DNA of 64,000 bases from Salinicoccus carnicancri Crm (GCF_000330705.1 NZ_ANAM01000008.1:744001-808000), one strand, 5' to 3'. Counted from the first letter of the stretch, positions 1 to 10,228 are shown. A program made the numbers and translations. The notes: generated from the sequence alone by a model not told the origin.

Positions 1-774
1 AAGCTGTGGCCGGGTCTTCGGCCAGACCTTTCTGATATAGCTGCTGAGCGCCGTGTACTGCCGCCAGCCAATCTCAAAATAGACTGTGCCGCCCTTGGCC
101 AGTACAGCGGGCAGTCCGTCTATCATCTTTTTATATAGTGCCAGGCCTCTGTCATCCGCAAATAGTGCCAGATGCGGTTCATGCCGGTAGACAGAAGCAT
201 CCATCTCACCTTTTTCATCATACGCTATATATGGAGGATTAGACACGATGCAGTCAACCATTATTCCTCTCTCTGTCAACGGTTCAAACAGACTCCCGCA
301 AAAAATTTCCGGCGACACCCCCAACTCTTCCGCATTCTCCTCTGCCACTTCAAGCGCACCAGGCGATACATCCGTCAGCACCACCCGGTTTTTGTCCCAG
401 TGTTTTTGCAGCAGGAGACCGATGGCACCTGTACCCGTCCCGATATCCGCAACAGTCCTGCCGTCGTCGGGCTCCTGATGCAGCACAAACTCAACCAGTT
501 CCTCTGTTTCATTCCTCGGGATCAGCGTATTTCCATCCACTTTCATTTTATATCCGTAGAACCAGCAGAAGCCTGTCACATATTGATATGGCTCGCCGGC
601 GGCAGCCCTTGTGACCGCCTTTTCAAATTTCCTGCGCCGCTCCCCCGGGACTTCCTCATCACCGTGCAGCATAAGATATGTGCGGTCGATACCGAAGAGA
701 TCCTCCAGCAGAAGTGACGCAATCCTCGGTTCTCTGTGAGATAAAATTAAAGAGGCTTCCGCCTCTTTGATCAT
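1..774 (-). CDS. prmC: Release factor glutamine methyltransferase PrmC (partial, C-terminus outside window)
   Basis: Methylates the glutamine of the GGQ motif of peptide release factors with S-adenosylmethionine, raising termination efficiency in the cytoplasm. Translating the minus strand from the ATG at 774 gives 258 open codons running off the window edge. Visible are an N-terminal helical domain, the SAM-binding stretch ADIGTGTGAIGL and the catalytic NPPY motif (SNPPYIAY), followed by EPHLALFADDRGL, all diagnostic of PrmC/HemK. It starts 10 nt after the prfA stop, so the modifying enzyme is cotranscribed with its substrate RF1. No clear Shine-Dalgarno sequence precedes the ATG, and a strong hairpin covers the first codons (separate entry), hinting at coupling to prfA translation. 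Confidence 0.95.
   Translation of the reverse strand, partial: MIKEAEASLILSHREPRIASLLLEDLFGIDRTYLMLHGDEEVPGERRRKFEKAVTRAAAGEPYQYVTGFCWFYGYKMKVDGNTLIPRNETEELVEFVLHQEPDDGRTVADIGTGTGAIGLLLQKHWDKNRVVLTDVSPGALEVAEENAEELGVSPEIFCGSLFEPLTERGIMVDCIVSNPPYIAYDEKGEMDASVYRHEPHLALFADDRGLALYKKMIDGLPAVLAKGGTVYFEIGWRQYTALSSYIRKVWPKTRPQL
749..768 (-). promoter_or_regulatory. Hairpin covering the prmC start region
   Basis: Perfect 8-bp inverted repeat AAAGAGGC / GCCTCTTT around a GGAA tetraloop (GNRA type), lying in prmC codons 3-9 and immediately followed on the minus strand by TTTAATTTTAT. It encodes KEAEASL in frame, so it is both coding and structured. On the plus strand the same hairpin is followed by TTTGATCATTTTTTT. 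It could act as translational control or as an intragenic terminator/attenuator; only the structure is seen. Confidence 0.5.
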
Positions 775-784
775 TTTTTTGTAA

Positions 785-1864
785 CTATAGTGTTGCATTG
801 TTCAACTCTTCCAGTTTACTTGTCTGTTCCTCGATGGTCAGCGCATCGATCACTTCATCAATTTTCCCTTCAATAATCTGATCGAGCTTCTGTATGGTCA
901 GTCCGATGCGGTGGTCTGTAACACGGTTCTGAGGATAGTTGTATGTCCTGATACGTTCCGAGCGATCCCCGGTCCCTACAGCACTTTTCCTCTTTTCTGC
1001 ATATTCCGCATGGGCTTCCTGCTCTTTCAGATCATATATGCGCGCCTTCAGCACCTTCATCGCGCGCTCACGGTTCTTGATCTGGGATTTTTCATCCTGC
1101 GATGTCACGACCACTCCTGTCGGGAGATGTGTAATCCTGACGGCGGAATCGGTCGTATTGACGTGCTGACCGCCCGCACCGCTTGAACGGTACGTATCGA
1201 TTTTCAGGTCTTCATTGCGGATATCCACTTCGACATCTTCAACTTCCGGCAAAACCGCAACTGTTGCGGTCGAAGTGTGGATACGCCCTCCTGATTCCGT
1301 CTCGGGCACGCGCTGCACACGGTGTGCACCATTCTCATATTTCAGCTTTGAGAATGCACCCTGTCCCTGGATCAGGAAACTGATCTCCTTGTAGCCACCC
1401 TGATCGTTCGAATGTGCTTCGACGACTTCCGTTTTCCACCCCTGGTCTTCAGCAAACCTTGAATACATCCTGAACAGGTTACCCGCAAAAATCTGCGCCT
1501 CGTCGCCGCCTGCAGCACCACGGATTTCCATGATGACATTCTTATCATCATTCGGATCTTTAGGGATGAGTTCAAGCTTCAGTTTTTCCTCCAGTTCTGG
1601 AATACGGGATTTCGCTCCCGAAAGTTCCTCTTTGAGCATATCGATCATTTCTTTATCATCAGTTTCATTCATCATCTCTTCGGACTCTTCAATCGTTTCC
1701 TTCTGAAGCTTATATTCCCTGTATATATCCACAGTTTTCTGAAGATCGCTCTGTTCCTTGGAATACTCCCTCAGCTTATCTGAATCACTGACTACATCGG
1801 GATCACTCAGCAGTTCATTCAGCTGCTCGTAACGATTTTCTATGATTTCAAGTTGATCATACAT
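785..1864 (-). CDS. prfA: Peptide chain release factor 1
   Basis: RF1 recognises UAG and UAA in the ribosomal A site and triggers peptidyl-tRNA hydrolysis. The 359-aa length is normal for the family. The GGQ catalytic motif is present ([17 protein letters not shown], around residue 230), and the stop-codon recognition loop reads [14 protein letters not shown], the PxT form that marks RF1 rather than RF2. The start at 1864 follows AAAGGTG at good spacing. It lies between rpmE upstream and prmC downstream on the same strand; the rpmE terminator at 1919-1954 separates it from rpmE, so it probably has its own promoter or relies on read-through. Staphylococcus has tdk between rpmE and prfA; it is absent here. 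Confidence 0.97.
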   Translation of the reverse strand: MYDQLEIIENRYEQLNELLSDPDVVSDSDKLREYSKEQSDLQKTVDIYREYKLQKETIEESEEMMNETDDKEMIDMLKEELSGAKSRIPELEEKLKLELIPKDPNDDKNVIMEIRGAAGGDEAQIFAGNLFRMYSRFAEDQGWKTEVVEAHSNDQGGYKEISFLIQGQGAFSKLKYENGAHRVQRVPETESGGRIHTSTATVAVLPEVEDVEVDIRNEDLKIDTYRSSGAGGQHVNTTDSAVRITHLPTGVVVTSQDEKSQIKNRERAMKVLKARIYDLKEQEAHAEYAEKRKSAVGTGDRSERIRTYNYPQNRVTDHRIGLTIQKLDQIIEGKIDEVIDALTIEEQTSKLEELNNATL

Positions 1865-1918
1865 AAATTTTCACCTTTTTCGTCCTTTAATCCTGTTAAT
1901 TATATCATATTTCAGACA

Positions 1919-1954
1919 TAAAAAAACTGCATTGAAGTACAACTTCAATGCAGT
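1919..1954 (-). terminator. Rho-independent terminator after rpmE
   Basis: Perfect 13-bp arms ACTGCATTGAAGT / ACTTCAATGCAGT with a 3-nt loop (1926-1954), followed on the minus strand by a run of Ts. It sits 11 nt past the rpmE stop. Confidence 0.92.
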
Positions 1955-1965
1955 CATTTCCGCTA

Positions 1966-2181
1966 TTATTCGTTTGCGCTTTTGAAACCGAATTTTTTGT
2001 TGAATCTCTCAACACGGCCATCTGCAGATGCGAATTTCTGACGTCCAGTGTAGAATGGATGGCATTCAGAGCATACTTCTACTTTGATGTCCTCGTTGTT
2101 TACTGAACCTGTTTCGAATTCGTTACCGCAAGAGCATACAACTTTGACTTTGTTATATTCCGGATGAATTGCTTGTTTCAT
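1966..2181 (-). CDS. rpmE: 50S ribosomal protein L31, zinc-binding (C+) type
   Basis: Small protein of the large ribosomal subunit. The 71-aa product starts [11 protein letters not shown] at the ATG at 2181, which has AAAGGAG 9 nt upstream; the longer in-frame reading back to 2241 lacks a ribosome site. Cysteines at 16, 18, 37 and 40 (VCSCGN and VCSECH) form the zinc site of the C+ form. That differs from the cysteine-free L31 type B usual at this locus in Staphylococcus and is like Bacillus rpmE next to rho. C+ forms double as a zinc reservoir and are usually replaced by C- forms under zinc limitation; no second copy is in the window. Own promoter at 2256-2284 and own terminator. Confidence 0.95.
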   Translation of the reverse strand: MKQAIHPEYNKVKVVCSCGNEFETGSVNNEDIKVEVCSECHPFYTGRQKFASADGRVERFNKKFGFKSANE

Positions 2182-2226
2182 TACTTTCAGCTCCTTTGCC
2201 CTGAACCATCTGGAACAGAGTTGATT

Positions 2227-2242
2227 AGTGGCAGCCGCCACT
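2227..2242 (-). promoter_or_regulatory. Hairpin in the rpmE leader
   Basis: AGTGGC / GCCACT, 6-bp perfect stem with a GGCT loop, in the roughly 65-nt 5' untranslated region between the rpmE promoter and its ribosome binding site. Several ribosomal protein genes are autoregulated through such leaders; whether this one is has not been shown by anything in the sequence beyond the stem. Confidence 0.35.
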
Positions 2243-2255
2243 TCGACATTAATAT

Positions 2256-2284
2256 ATTATACACCCTGCAGTGTAAAAAATCAA
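2256..2284 (-). promoter_or_regulatory. SigA-type promoter of rpmE
   Basis: Minus-strand TTGATT (2279-2284), 17-nt spacer, TATAAT (2256-2261). It sits between the rho stop and rpmE, so rpmE can be expressed apart from rho; no terminator separates the two. Confidence 0.8.
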
Positions 2285-2300
2285 GGGATGCATTTTTCTT

Positions 2301-3617
2301 TTAAATGACTGGTTTCCCTGTATTCTGGGAAGACAGCATACGCTGCCTCAGAACATCGAAAAACTCTTCGTTGGTCTTCGTCTGCTTCAATATCCTGAGG
2401 AACCTTTCAGTGAAGTCCGGTGCATCAGTGAACAGATTTCTCAACTGCCAGAGTACATCGAGCGCTTTTTTATCAAGCAGCAGTTCTTCCTTCCTTGTGC
2501 TGGAGCGTCTGATATCGATCGCCGGATAGATGCGGCGCTCGCTCAGGTTCCGGTCCAGATGAAGTTCCATGTTTCCGGTCCCTTTGAACTCCTCATAGAT
2601 GACGTCATCCATGCGGCTTCCGGTATCCACGAGTGCTGTGGATAGGATCGTCAGGCTTCCACCCGCCTCGATGTTACGCGCGGCACCGAAGAAATGTTTC
2701 GGACGGTGCAGGCTTGCGGGGTCCAATCCACCGGAGAGTGTCCTGCCGCTCGGAGGGATCACCAGGTTATATGCACGGGCAAGCCTTGTGATGGAATCCA
2801 TCAGAACAATGACATCCTCCCCCATTTCCACAAGCCTTTTCGTGCGTTCGAGCAGCAGTTCAGCAACTTTCACATGGTGTTCCGGCGGTTCGTCAAAGGT
2901 AGAATGGACCACTTCGGCATCTTCAACCGAACGTTCAAGATCCGTCACCTCTTCGGGACGTTCCCCGATCAGCAGTATAAACAGTTTCGCATTCGGATGA
3001 TTTTCAGTGATTGCATTGGCGATTTCCTTAAGCAAAGAAGTCTTACCTGCTTTTGGCGGGGCAACGATCATACCACGCTGACCAAAACCGATCGGGGTGA
3101 CGAGGTCCATTATGCGTGTGGACAGATCATTCGATTTATTTTCCAGATGGATGCGTGTATCTGGATAGAGCGGAGTCAGTGCCTGGAAATGGGGTCTTTT
3201 CTTCACATCTTCTGCGTTCTGGTCGTTTATGAAATCGACCTGCAGCAGTCCGTAATATTTTTCGCTGTCTTTGGGACGGCGTACCTTGCCGGTGACCTTG
3301 TCACCTTTTTTCAGTTCGAATCTGCGGATCTGTGATGCCGAGATGTAGATATCCTTCTCCCCTTTTGAGAAGTTCACTGTTCTCAGGAATCCGTAGCCGT
3401 CCTGCTGGATATCATCCAGAACCCCTTCCATGTAATAGTTGCCTTCCTTTTCCATTTCGGCTTCCATTATTGCCAGGACCAGCTCTTTTTTATTAAGCCG
3501 GCTGTAATTGGTGAGTCCCAATTCTTTGGCACGTGCTGTCAGTTCTTTCGTATTGTTCTTTTTATAGAGTGCATCAAAGGATTCATATTTCAACCCTTTC
3601 TTTTCTCGCTCTGCCAT
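2301..3617 (-). CDS. rho: Transcription termination factor Rho
   Basis: Hexameric RNA-dependent ATPase/translocase that ends transcription. The 438-aa protein has the N-terminal Rho-N helical region (LTNYSRLNKKELVLAIME), the CSD RNA-binding domain (DDIQQDGYGFLR, then YISASQIRRFELKKGD), Walker A PPKAGKTSLLKEIA, Walker B VIVLMDSITRLARAYN and the C-terminal LHRPKHFFGAARNIE region. Length and order match the family. It is followed directly by rpmE as in Bacillus. No canonical promoter is convincing in the 188-nt upstream gap; an imperfect dyad (CCTCTGGATTATCCGAGG) lies in the leader, where rho genes are often autoregulated. Confidence 0.97.
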   Translation of the reverse strand: MAEREKKGLKYESFDALYKKNNTKELTARAKELGLTNYSRLNKKELVLAIMEAEMEKEGNYYMEGVLDDIQQDGYGFLRTVNFSKGEKDIYISASQIRRFELKKGDKVTGKVRRPKDSEKYYGLLQVDFINDQNAEDVKKRPHFQALTPLYPDTRIHLENKSNDLSTRIMDLVTPIGFGQRGMIVAPPKAGKTSLLKEIANAITENHPNAKLFILLIGERPEEVTDLERSVEDAEVVHSTFDEPPEHHVKVAELLLERTKRLVEMGEDVIVLMDSITRLARAYNLVIPPSGRTLSGGLDPASLHRPKHFFGAARNIEAGGSLTILSTALVDTGSRMDDVIYEEFKGTGNMELHLDRNLSERRIYPAIDIRRSSTRKEELLLDKKALDVLWQLRNLFTDAPDFTERFLRILKQTKTNEEFFDVLRQRMLSSQNTGKPVI

Positions 3618-3764
3618 AAATTCACTTCACTTTCATATAGTAGGGACCCTCGGATAATCCAGAGGTTTTAAACAAGTGGAAACTTTTGAGTTTTTGACAA
3701 TTTCATATTCTACACCATAAACATTTAAAATGAAAGAAGTGGTGGAGATGGACAAAATTTATAC

Positions 3765-3799
3765 AAAAACTGCCGGCTCATCCAAAGTGAGCCGGCAGT
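3765..3799 (-). terminator. Rho-independent terminator after murA
   Basis: Perfect 12-bp arms ACTGCCGGCTCA / TGAGCCGGCAGT with a 7-nt loop, followed on the minus strand by TTTTTG. It closes the tal-murA transcript. Confidence 0.93.
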
Positions 3800-3805
3800 T
3801 CATGA

Positions 3806-5074
3806 TCAGTCCCCGGAGATTTCCTCACGCCATATATCAGCACCGAGTATATCCAGTTTCCTGACGATGTCCGTATAGCCGCGGTCGATATGGCTGACGT
3901 TATGGATTGTAGTGATCCCGTCGGCAAGCAGGCCGGAGATGAGGAGGCAGGCCCCCGCCCTCAGGTCGCTTGCATAGACATCTGCACCTTTGAGTTCTGA
4001 CGGATAGACAAGCGCCGAACCGCCTTTCTGCTCAATTTTGCCGTCCATCCGGTTCAATTCATCGACGTGCCGGAACCTCGCCGGATAGATTGTTTCTGTT
4101 ATTTTACTCACGCCATCCGCTTTGAACAACAATGGGGTGAGCGGCTGCTGGAGATCTGTGGCAAACCCGGGATAGACCTGGGTCTTCACCGACACCGGCC
4201 TGTATTCATCGGGTTTTGTAATCGTTGCGTAGTCATCCCCGATTTTAATCTTTACACCTAGCTCCTCAAGCTTTGCAGTCAGTGACTCCATGTGTGTCGG
4301 AATGATATTGCGGACGGTGAAACTGTCCCCTGCAGCTGCACCCGCAATCATGTAGGTACCGGCTTCGATCCTGTCGGGGATGATATTGTGTGTAGTACCA
4401 TGCAATTCTTCGACACCGTTGATCTTGATAGTGTCCGTACCTGCTCCACGTACATCCGCTCCCATATTGTTCAGCAGGGAGGCCACATCCACGATCTCCG
4501 GTTCTTTCGCCACGTTTTCAAGGACCGTGCGCCCTTTGGCGCAACTGGCCGCAATCATCAGGTTGATTGTTGCGCCGACGGACACCACATCGAAGAAGAT
4601 CTTTGTACCCTTCAATTCTTCAGCCACCAGATACATCGCCCCGTGCTCATTGGTCACTTTGGCACCGAGTGCTTCGAATCCTTTGATGTGCTGATCGATC
4701 GGACGCGGGCCGAGCGGGCACCCTCCCGGCAGGCCGATCACACATTTCTTGAAACGTGCAAGCATTGCCCCCATCATATAATAGGAGGCACGCAATGACT
4801 GCACCTTTGTGTTCGGCAGTGGCATATTCTCAGCCTCTTCAGCATTGATTTTCAGCACAGTACCGTCGAGGTCCGTTTTTATATTGAGGTCATTCAGAAG
4901 GCTCATCAATGTCCCGACATCCGAGATTTCCGGAAGCCCCTCTAGCACCACCTCTCCTTTTCCAGCCATCAGTGACGCAGGGATGAGTGCTACTGCACTG
5001 TTCTTTGCACCGCTGATTTCGACTTCGCCGGAGAGGGTCCTGCCTCCCCTGACTTTTATCACTTCTTTACCCAT
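3806..5074 (-). CDS. murA: UDP-N-acetylglucosamine 1-carboxyvinyltransferase (MurA, the MurZ/MurAB-locus paralogue)
   Basis: Transfers enolpyruvate from PEP to UDP-GlcNAc, the first committed step of peptidoglycan synthesis, and is the fosfomycin target. The 422-aa protein shows the N-terminal GAKNS motif (Lys24, Asn25) and the active-site cysteine Cys119 in [15 protein letters not shown], plus the C-terminal [15 protein letters not shown]. Low-GC Gram-positives usually carry two paralogues; the copy beside fba/tal and rho corresponds to murZ (murAB). It begins 28 nt after tal with AAGGAG upstream, so the two genes are probably cotranscribed. Confidence 0.95.
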   Translation of the reverse strand: MGKEVIKVRGGRTLSGEVEISGAKNSAVALIPASLMAGKGEVVLEGLPEISDVGTLMSLLNDLNIKTDLDGTVLKINAEEAENMPLPNTKVQSLRASYYMMGAMLARFKKCVIGLPGGCPLGPRPIDQHIKGFEALGAKVTNEHGAMYLVAEELKGTKIFFDVVSVGATINLMIAASCAKGRTVLENVAKEPEIVDVASLLNNMGADVRGAGTDTIKINGVEELHGTTHNIIPDRIEAGTYMIAGAAAGDSFTVRNIIPTHMESLTAKLEELGVKIKIGDDYATITKPDEYRPVSVKTQVYPGFATDLQQPLTPLLFKADGVSKITETIYPARFRHVDELNRMDGKIEQKGGSALVYPSELKGADVYASDLRAGACLLISGLLADGITTIHNVSHIDRGYTDIVRKLDILGADIWREEISGD

Positions 5075-5102
5075 AATCCTTCTCCTTATACGGTAGCCCC
5101 GT

Positions 5103-5753
5103 CTATTGGTCCTTGATGCTGTTCCAGTCGTTTAAGAACTGGTCGATCCCTTTGTCTGTAAGAGGATGCCTGGTGAGTTTCTTCAGCACTTTGTACGGAA
5201 TCGTCGCAATGTCCGCACCACGCAGCGCAGCACCGTGGATATGTCCTTCATCCCTGATCGATGCCGCGATGATTTCCGTATCTATTTCGTGAAGCGTAAA
5301 AATGTAATGGATATCTTCAATCAGGTCCAGCCCTTCCAGACCGATGTCATCCAGCCTTCCGATGAAAGGTGATACATAAGTCGCACCGGCGCGTGCTGCA
5401 GTCAGCGCCTGAACTGTATTGAAAACAAGCGTGACATTCGTTTTGATACCCTCTGATGCAAGTACTTTGACAGCTTTCATGCCCTCTGCAGTCATGGGAA
5501 TCTTAACGACGATATGCTGATGGAGCCTGGCAAGCTCCCTTCCTTCGGAAATCATGCCCTCCGCATCGAGTGCGATGACCTCTCCGCTGACCGGACCGCC
5601 GACAAGCTCGCATATTTCAACGAGACGGTCATGGAAAGAGATCCCTTTCTCCTTGGCGACAAGTGAAGGGTTGGTCGTGACACCGGCCAGTACACCCCAC
5701 TCATTTATTTCTTCAATTTCATCCATATTCGCTGTATCAATAAAATATTTCAT
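5103..5753 (-). CDS. tal: Transaldolase, small TalC/fructose-6-phosphate aldolase type
   Basis: Class I aldolase that moves a dihydroxyacetone unit in the non-oxidative pentose phosphate pathway. At 216 aa it belongs to the short family, with [10 protein letters not shown] at the N-terminus, VTTNPSL and the Schiff-base lysine Lys84 in [10 protein letters not shown]. The start follows GGAGGTG. The order fba-tal-murA matches the Bacillus fbaA-ywjH-murAB block, which supports transaldolase rather than a dedicated fructose-6-phosphate aldolase, though sequence alone does not settle the substrate. Promoter at 5788-5817. Confidence 0.92.
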   Translation of the reverse strand: MKYFIDTANMDEIEEINEWGVLAGVTTNPSLVAKEKGISFHDRLVEICELVGGPVSGEVIALDAEGMISEGRELARLHQHIVVKIPMTAEGMKAVKVLASEGIKTNVTLVFNTVQALTAARAGATYVSPFIGRLDDIGLEGLDLIEDIHYIFTLHEIDTEIIAASIRDEGHIHGAALRGADIATIPYKVLKKLTRHPLTDKGIDQFLNDWNSIKDQ

Positions 5754-5787
5754 TAATCAGGCACCTCCGAAATTTATTGGTTATTCC

Positions 5788-5817
5788 ATTATAAAGTAGT
5801 TGGGATGGAATGGGCAA
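5788..5817 (-). promoter_or_regulatory. Promoter of tal-murA
   Basis: Minus-strand TTGCCC (5812-5817), 18-nt spacer, TATAAT (5788-5793), 30-odd nt upstream of the tal start. Confidence 0.7.
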
Positions 5818-5889
5818 CGAATTTGACGGCTTCCTTCTATGTATCCGCTTCCCATGCATGATGATGGAATTTTTGGCTGCCGGGGCAAT

Positions 5890-5917
5890 TAAAAAGCCTG
5901 CCCCCATGGGACAGGCT
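5890..5917 (-). terminator. Rho-independent terminator after fba
   Basis: AGCCTGTCCC / GGGGGCAGGCT, 10-bp stem with one G-U pair and a 3-nt loop, followed on the minus strand by TTTTTAATT. Confidence 0.88.
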
Positions 5918-5933
5918 CACAGCCGGTAGAAAA

Positions 5934-6791
5934 TCATGCCTTGTTTGAAGTACCGAATTCCTTGATCTTACCCTGTACAGTCGCTTTGACAGCTTCGCGT
6001 GCAGGCCCGAAATATTTACGTGGATCATAAACTTCGGAATCATTGTCCAGAGTGTCCCTTACAGCTTTTGAAGAGGCAATCTGGTTTTCAGTGTTGACGT
6101 TGATTTTGGCAGTTCCGTAGGAAATCGCCTTTTGGATATCATTGGTCGGGATTCCCGTTCCCCCGTGGAGAACCAATGGGATATCGGACTGGTTTCCAAT
6201 TTCTTCCATTTCCTTGAATCCGAGATTCGGCTCACCTTTGTAAGGGCCGTGCACTGAACCAAGTGCAGGCGCCAGGCAGTCGATGCCTGTACGTTCCACA
6301 AGCTCACGGCATTCTTCAGGATCCGCATAGATGACCCCGTCTGCGACTACATCGTCTTCCTGGCCGCCCACAACACCCAGTTCCGCTTCCACGGAAACAC
6401 CTCTGGGATGCGCATATTCAACAACTTTTTTAGTTGTTGCGATGTTGTCTTCAAAAGGACCGTGGGAAGCATCAATCATGACGGAAGTGAATCCCGCCTC
6501 AATCGCTTCTACACATTTCTCATAACTGGAACCGTGATCGAGGTGGATTGCCACTGGTACAGTGATGCCAAGGTCTTCAATCAGGCCTTCGATCATTTTG
6601 ACAACCGTCTTCATACCACTCATGTATCTTGCGGCACCTTCGGATACACCGAGGATGACCGGAGCATTCTCGGACTGTGTCGCCATCAGGATGCCTTGGG
6701 CAAATTCAAGGTTGTTCACGTTATACTGCCCGACAGCATAACCTTCCTTTCTTGCTTTATTGAGCATATCTTTCATTGATACTAAAGGCAT
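5934..6791 (-). CDS. fba: Class II fructose-bisphosphate aldolase
   Basis: Zinc-dependent aldolase of glycolysis and gluconeogenesis, interconverting fructose 1,6-bisphosphate with dihydroxyacetone phosphate and glyceraldehyde 3-phosphate. The 285-aa protein starts [21 protein letters not shown] at the ATG at 6791, which has AGGAGG 8 nt upstream; the longer reading to 6857 begins in the promoter. Zinc ligands are visible in [11 protein letters not shown] and in [10 protein letters not shown], with [11 protein letters not shown] between. Monocistronic, with a good promoter and terminator. Confidence 0.96.
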   Translation of the reverse strand: MPLVSMKDMLNKARKEGYAVGQYNVNNLEFAQGILMATQSENAPVILGVSEGAARYMSGMKTVVKMIEGLIEDLGITVPVAIHLDHGSSYEKCVEAIEAGFTSVMIDASHGPFEDNIATTKKVVEYAHPRGVSVEAELGVVGGQEDDVVADGVIYADPEECRELVERTGIDCLAPALGSVHGPYKGEPNLGFKEMEEIGNQSDIPLVLHGGTGIPTNDIQKAISYGTAKINVNTENQIASSKAVRDTLDNDSEVYDPRKYFGPAREAVKATVQGKIKEFGTSNKA

Positions 6792-6827
6792 TGTAAATTT
6801 CCTCCTAAAATTCGTTACTTCTAATTG

Positions 6828-6857
6828 ATTATAGCAAAAGCATTTAATTATTAGCAA
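6828..6857 (-). promoter_or_regulatory. Promoter of fba
   Basis: Minus-strand TTGCTA (6852-6857), 18-nt spacer, TATAAT (6828-6833), ending 36 nt before the start codon. It shares the short divergent region with the DUF2529 gene. Confidence 0.78.
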
Positions 6858-6904
6858 TCCTTTGGTAATATTGCTGTATTATTAAAAAGAACGGAGAGAG
6901 TGCC

Positions 6905-7417
6905 ATGGATAAGATTCTAAAGACTCAACTCGTAAATATTTACAACCATATCGATGCACAGTCAGAGGAAATAGAAATGGCTGCAAGACTCCTCGCCCAG
7001 GCCATCCACTCCGAGGGCGAAATATTCATGAAAACATTCCACGATATTAAAGGGATGGAAAAATATCTGACTGAGGGCACACTTTCCCTGCCTAAGGCAA
7101 AGCAGTTCGATGATATCTCCCGGGTCGAGACTCCAGACCGCGTACTCGTTGCCGCCGGTATGTTTGATGAGGAAGTCAAAACATTTATCGAATCACTCGA
7201 ATCCGCGGGTGTCGAATTCGCCCTCATATGCAACTTCAACAAGCATGAATCTGAAAAGCTGAACCAGATCCATCATTATATAGACCTGTCATCCCCCCGT
7301 CCCCTCATACCGACGCCGAATTTTGATAAGATCGTCAATCCATACATGAGCGCCTTCCTTTATATCTATAACCATCTTTATGTACTTATAGACGAGATGA
7401 CAAACGAAGATTACTGA
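6905..7417 (+). CDS. DUF2529 family protein (YwjG-like)
   Basis: Protein of 170 aa with no established function, recognised from its sequence style and from its position between the aldolase and pyrG genes, where Bacillus carries ywjG. The middle part (VLVAAGMFDEEVKTFIESLESAG followed by an alternating beta/alpha pattern, split here at VLVAAGMFDEE) resembles a small sugar-isomerase-like Rossmann half. No signal peptide or membrane segment is visible, so it is expected in the cytoplasm. Start ATG with GGAGAG upstream. It is the only plus-strand gene of the housekeeping block and has its own terminator. Confidence 0.8.
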   Translation: MDKILKTQLVNIYNHIDAQSEEIEMAARLLAQAIHSEGEIFMKTFHDIKGMEKYLTEGTLSLPKAKQFDDISRVETPDRVLVAAGMFDEEVKTFIESLESAGVEFALICNFNKHESEKLNQIHHYIDLSSPRPLIPTPNFDKIVNPYMSAFLYIYNHLYVLIDEMTNEDY

Positions 7418-7419
7418 AT

Positions 7420-7448
7420 ACCGGGGCGGGAAACCGTTCCGGTTTTTA
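7420..7448 (+). terminator. Terminator after the DUF2529 gene
   Basis: Ten-pair stem from ACCGGGGCGG and CCGTTCCGGT (two G-U pairs) with a GAAA tetraloop, followed by TTTTTAT. It begins 3 nt after the stop codon and faces the palindrome array. Confidence 0.85.
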
Positions 7449-7466
7449 TATGCAGGAGTATTTGCG

Positions 7467-7862
7467 CCTCAATGGCCGTCATACATTGAGGTGAGGAGAT
7501 ACAGTTCGCATCACAATGATTTTTGTGCGATGATGCTAACCCTCCTGTTATCATCGTTCCGGAATCGATGATAAGCGGGGAGCTTCTCTTATCCTTGATC
7601 CACAATCGATAATAAAAGATCCGCCTAGATTATCATTGAAAACGGATCGACAATAAGAGAGGAACCACCTCTTATCACCGATTTAAAATCGATAACAAGA
7701 GAACGCCCTGCCTTATCATTGATTTGAAATCATTGATGAGAATACTGTGGCCTCTCCTCATTGATTCGCAATCGACAATAAGCGCAGCCCTCCCATTATC
7801 ATCGAAATCAAATCCATGATAAGAGCCCCCACCCCTTATCCCCGAATCAAAATCGTTGGCAA
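7467..7862. repeat. Array of about ten imperfect palindromes, period about 41 bp
   Basis: Eight 27-bp units at 7548-7574, 7589-7615, 7630-7656, 7672-7698, 7713-7739, 7755-7781, 7796-7822 and 7836-7862 share the left half TTATCATTGAT and the right half AATCGATAATAA as an approximate dyad, e.g. perfect arms TTATCATCG / CGATGATAA in the first. Two diverged dyads precede them (7467-7491 with CCTCAATG / CATTGAGG; 7508-7536 with GCATCA / TGATGC). Centre-to-centre distances are 39-43 bp, mean 41.1. Spacers of the eight are 13-15 nt, GC-richer and not conserved. The array fills the 510-nt gap between convergent genes and is bounded on both sides by inward-facing terminators. No open reading frame is credible in it. 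Function unknown: candidates are a protein-binding array or a BIME/REP-like element. Confidence 0.9.
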
Positions 7863-7881
7863 GGCGGCATCAGATCCACTC

Positions 7882-7912
7882 AAAAAGCCCCGCAGCCGTA
7901 ACGGCTGCGGGG
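7882..7912 (-). terminator. Terminator after pyrG
   Basis: Perfect 11-bp GC-rich arms CCCCGCAGCCG / CGGCTGCGGGG with a 3-nt loop, then CTTTTT on the minus strand. Confidence 0.93.
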
Positions 7913-7928
7913 AACGATATAATATATC

Positions 7929-9612
<1,684 letters not shown>

Positions 9613-9619
9613 AATAAAA

Positions 9620-9647
9620 ATAATATCACTTTTAGAAGGAAAGTCAA
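9620..9647 (-). promoter_or_regulatory. Promoter of pyrG
   Basis: Minus-strand TTGACT (9642-9647), 16-nt spacer, TATTAT (9620-9625), then 7 nt to the GGGC start. The fixed position of GGGC relative to the -10 box supports the attenuator model. It lies between the rpoE stop and the leader. Confidence 0.85.
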
Positions 9648-9661
9648 CTGGAAACTCTGCT

Positions 9662-10192
9662 TCAGAGATTCGATTCATCTTCGTAGCTGTCTTCCAGTTC
9701 ATCAGAGTCATCATATTCGATATTGTCATCGATTGATTCATCAAGTGCATCGTCCAGATCTTCTTCCGTCTCGACTTCATTCTCATTGATCGGTGAATCA
9801 ATATTCTCCGTATCATCCTCGACCAGCCCTTTATCCTGATCGAATGCATCATCCTCTTCGTCATAGACCACGGGATCCTCATCGTCGACAGCAAGCTCGA
9901 TCTTGTGTATCGTCGGTGCAATCTTGTCTGAAATATCGTCCACAGAATACCAGTCCCGGAGTCCCCACACACCGTCTCCGGTGCTCAGGAAGCGTCCATC
10001 GGTATTCAGATCTGTATAAAATTGAAGGATACGGTTCTCGATTTCCTCATCTGTGTATCCGCCCACTTGCTTGAACTTATCAATGATATCGTAGAGATTC
10101 TTTTCCCTGCCTTCATCCTCCAAATAAATATGGGACATGTCGATGAAAGAATTCTCATCCATCATTTCCTTAGTGTACTCATCCAGTCGCAT
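9662..10192 (-). CDS. rpoE: RNA polymerase delta subunit
   Basis: Gram-positive accessory subunit that speeds RNA polymerase recycling and sharpens promoter selection. The 176-aa protein starts [11 protein letters not shown] at the ATG at 10192, with AAAGG 9 nt upstream; an ATG three codons earlier overlaps that ribosome site. The folded N-terminal domain (residues 1-95) carries [33 protein letters not shown] and [12 protein letters not shown]; the rest is an unstructured Asp/Glu tail typical of delta. Position upstream of pyrG is conserved in the order. Promoter at 10229-10257. Confidence 0.96.
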   Translation of the reverse strand: MRLDEYTKEMMDENSFIDMSHIYLEDEGREKNLYDIIDKFKQVGGYTDEEIENRILQFYTDLNTDGRFLSTGDGVWGLRDWYSVDDISDKIAPTIHKIELAVDDEDPVVYDEEDDAFDQDKGLVEDDTENIDSPINENEVETEEDLDDALDESIDDNIEYDDSDELEDSYEDESNL

Positions 10193-10228
10193 CCAATTCA
10201 TCCTTTCAAGTCTGGAATATCAAAAGAT

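Noticed and set aside
7467-7862. CRISPR array reading of the palindrome array
   Set aside because: The repeated unit is degenerate between copies, spacers are only 13-15 nt, and no cas genes are in the window. CRISPR repeats are near identical with spacers of about 30 nt.
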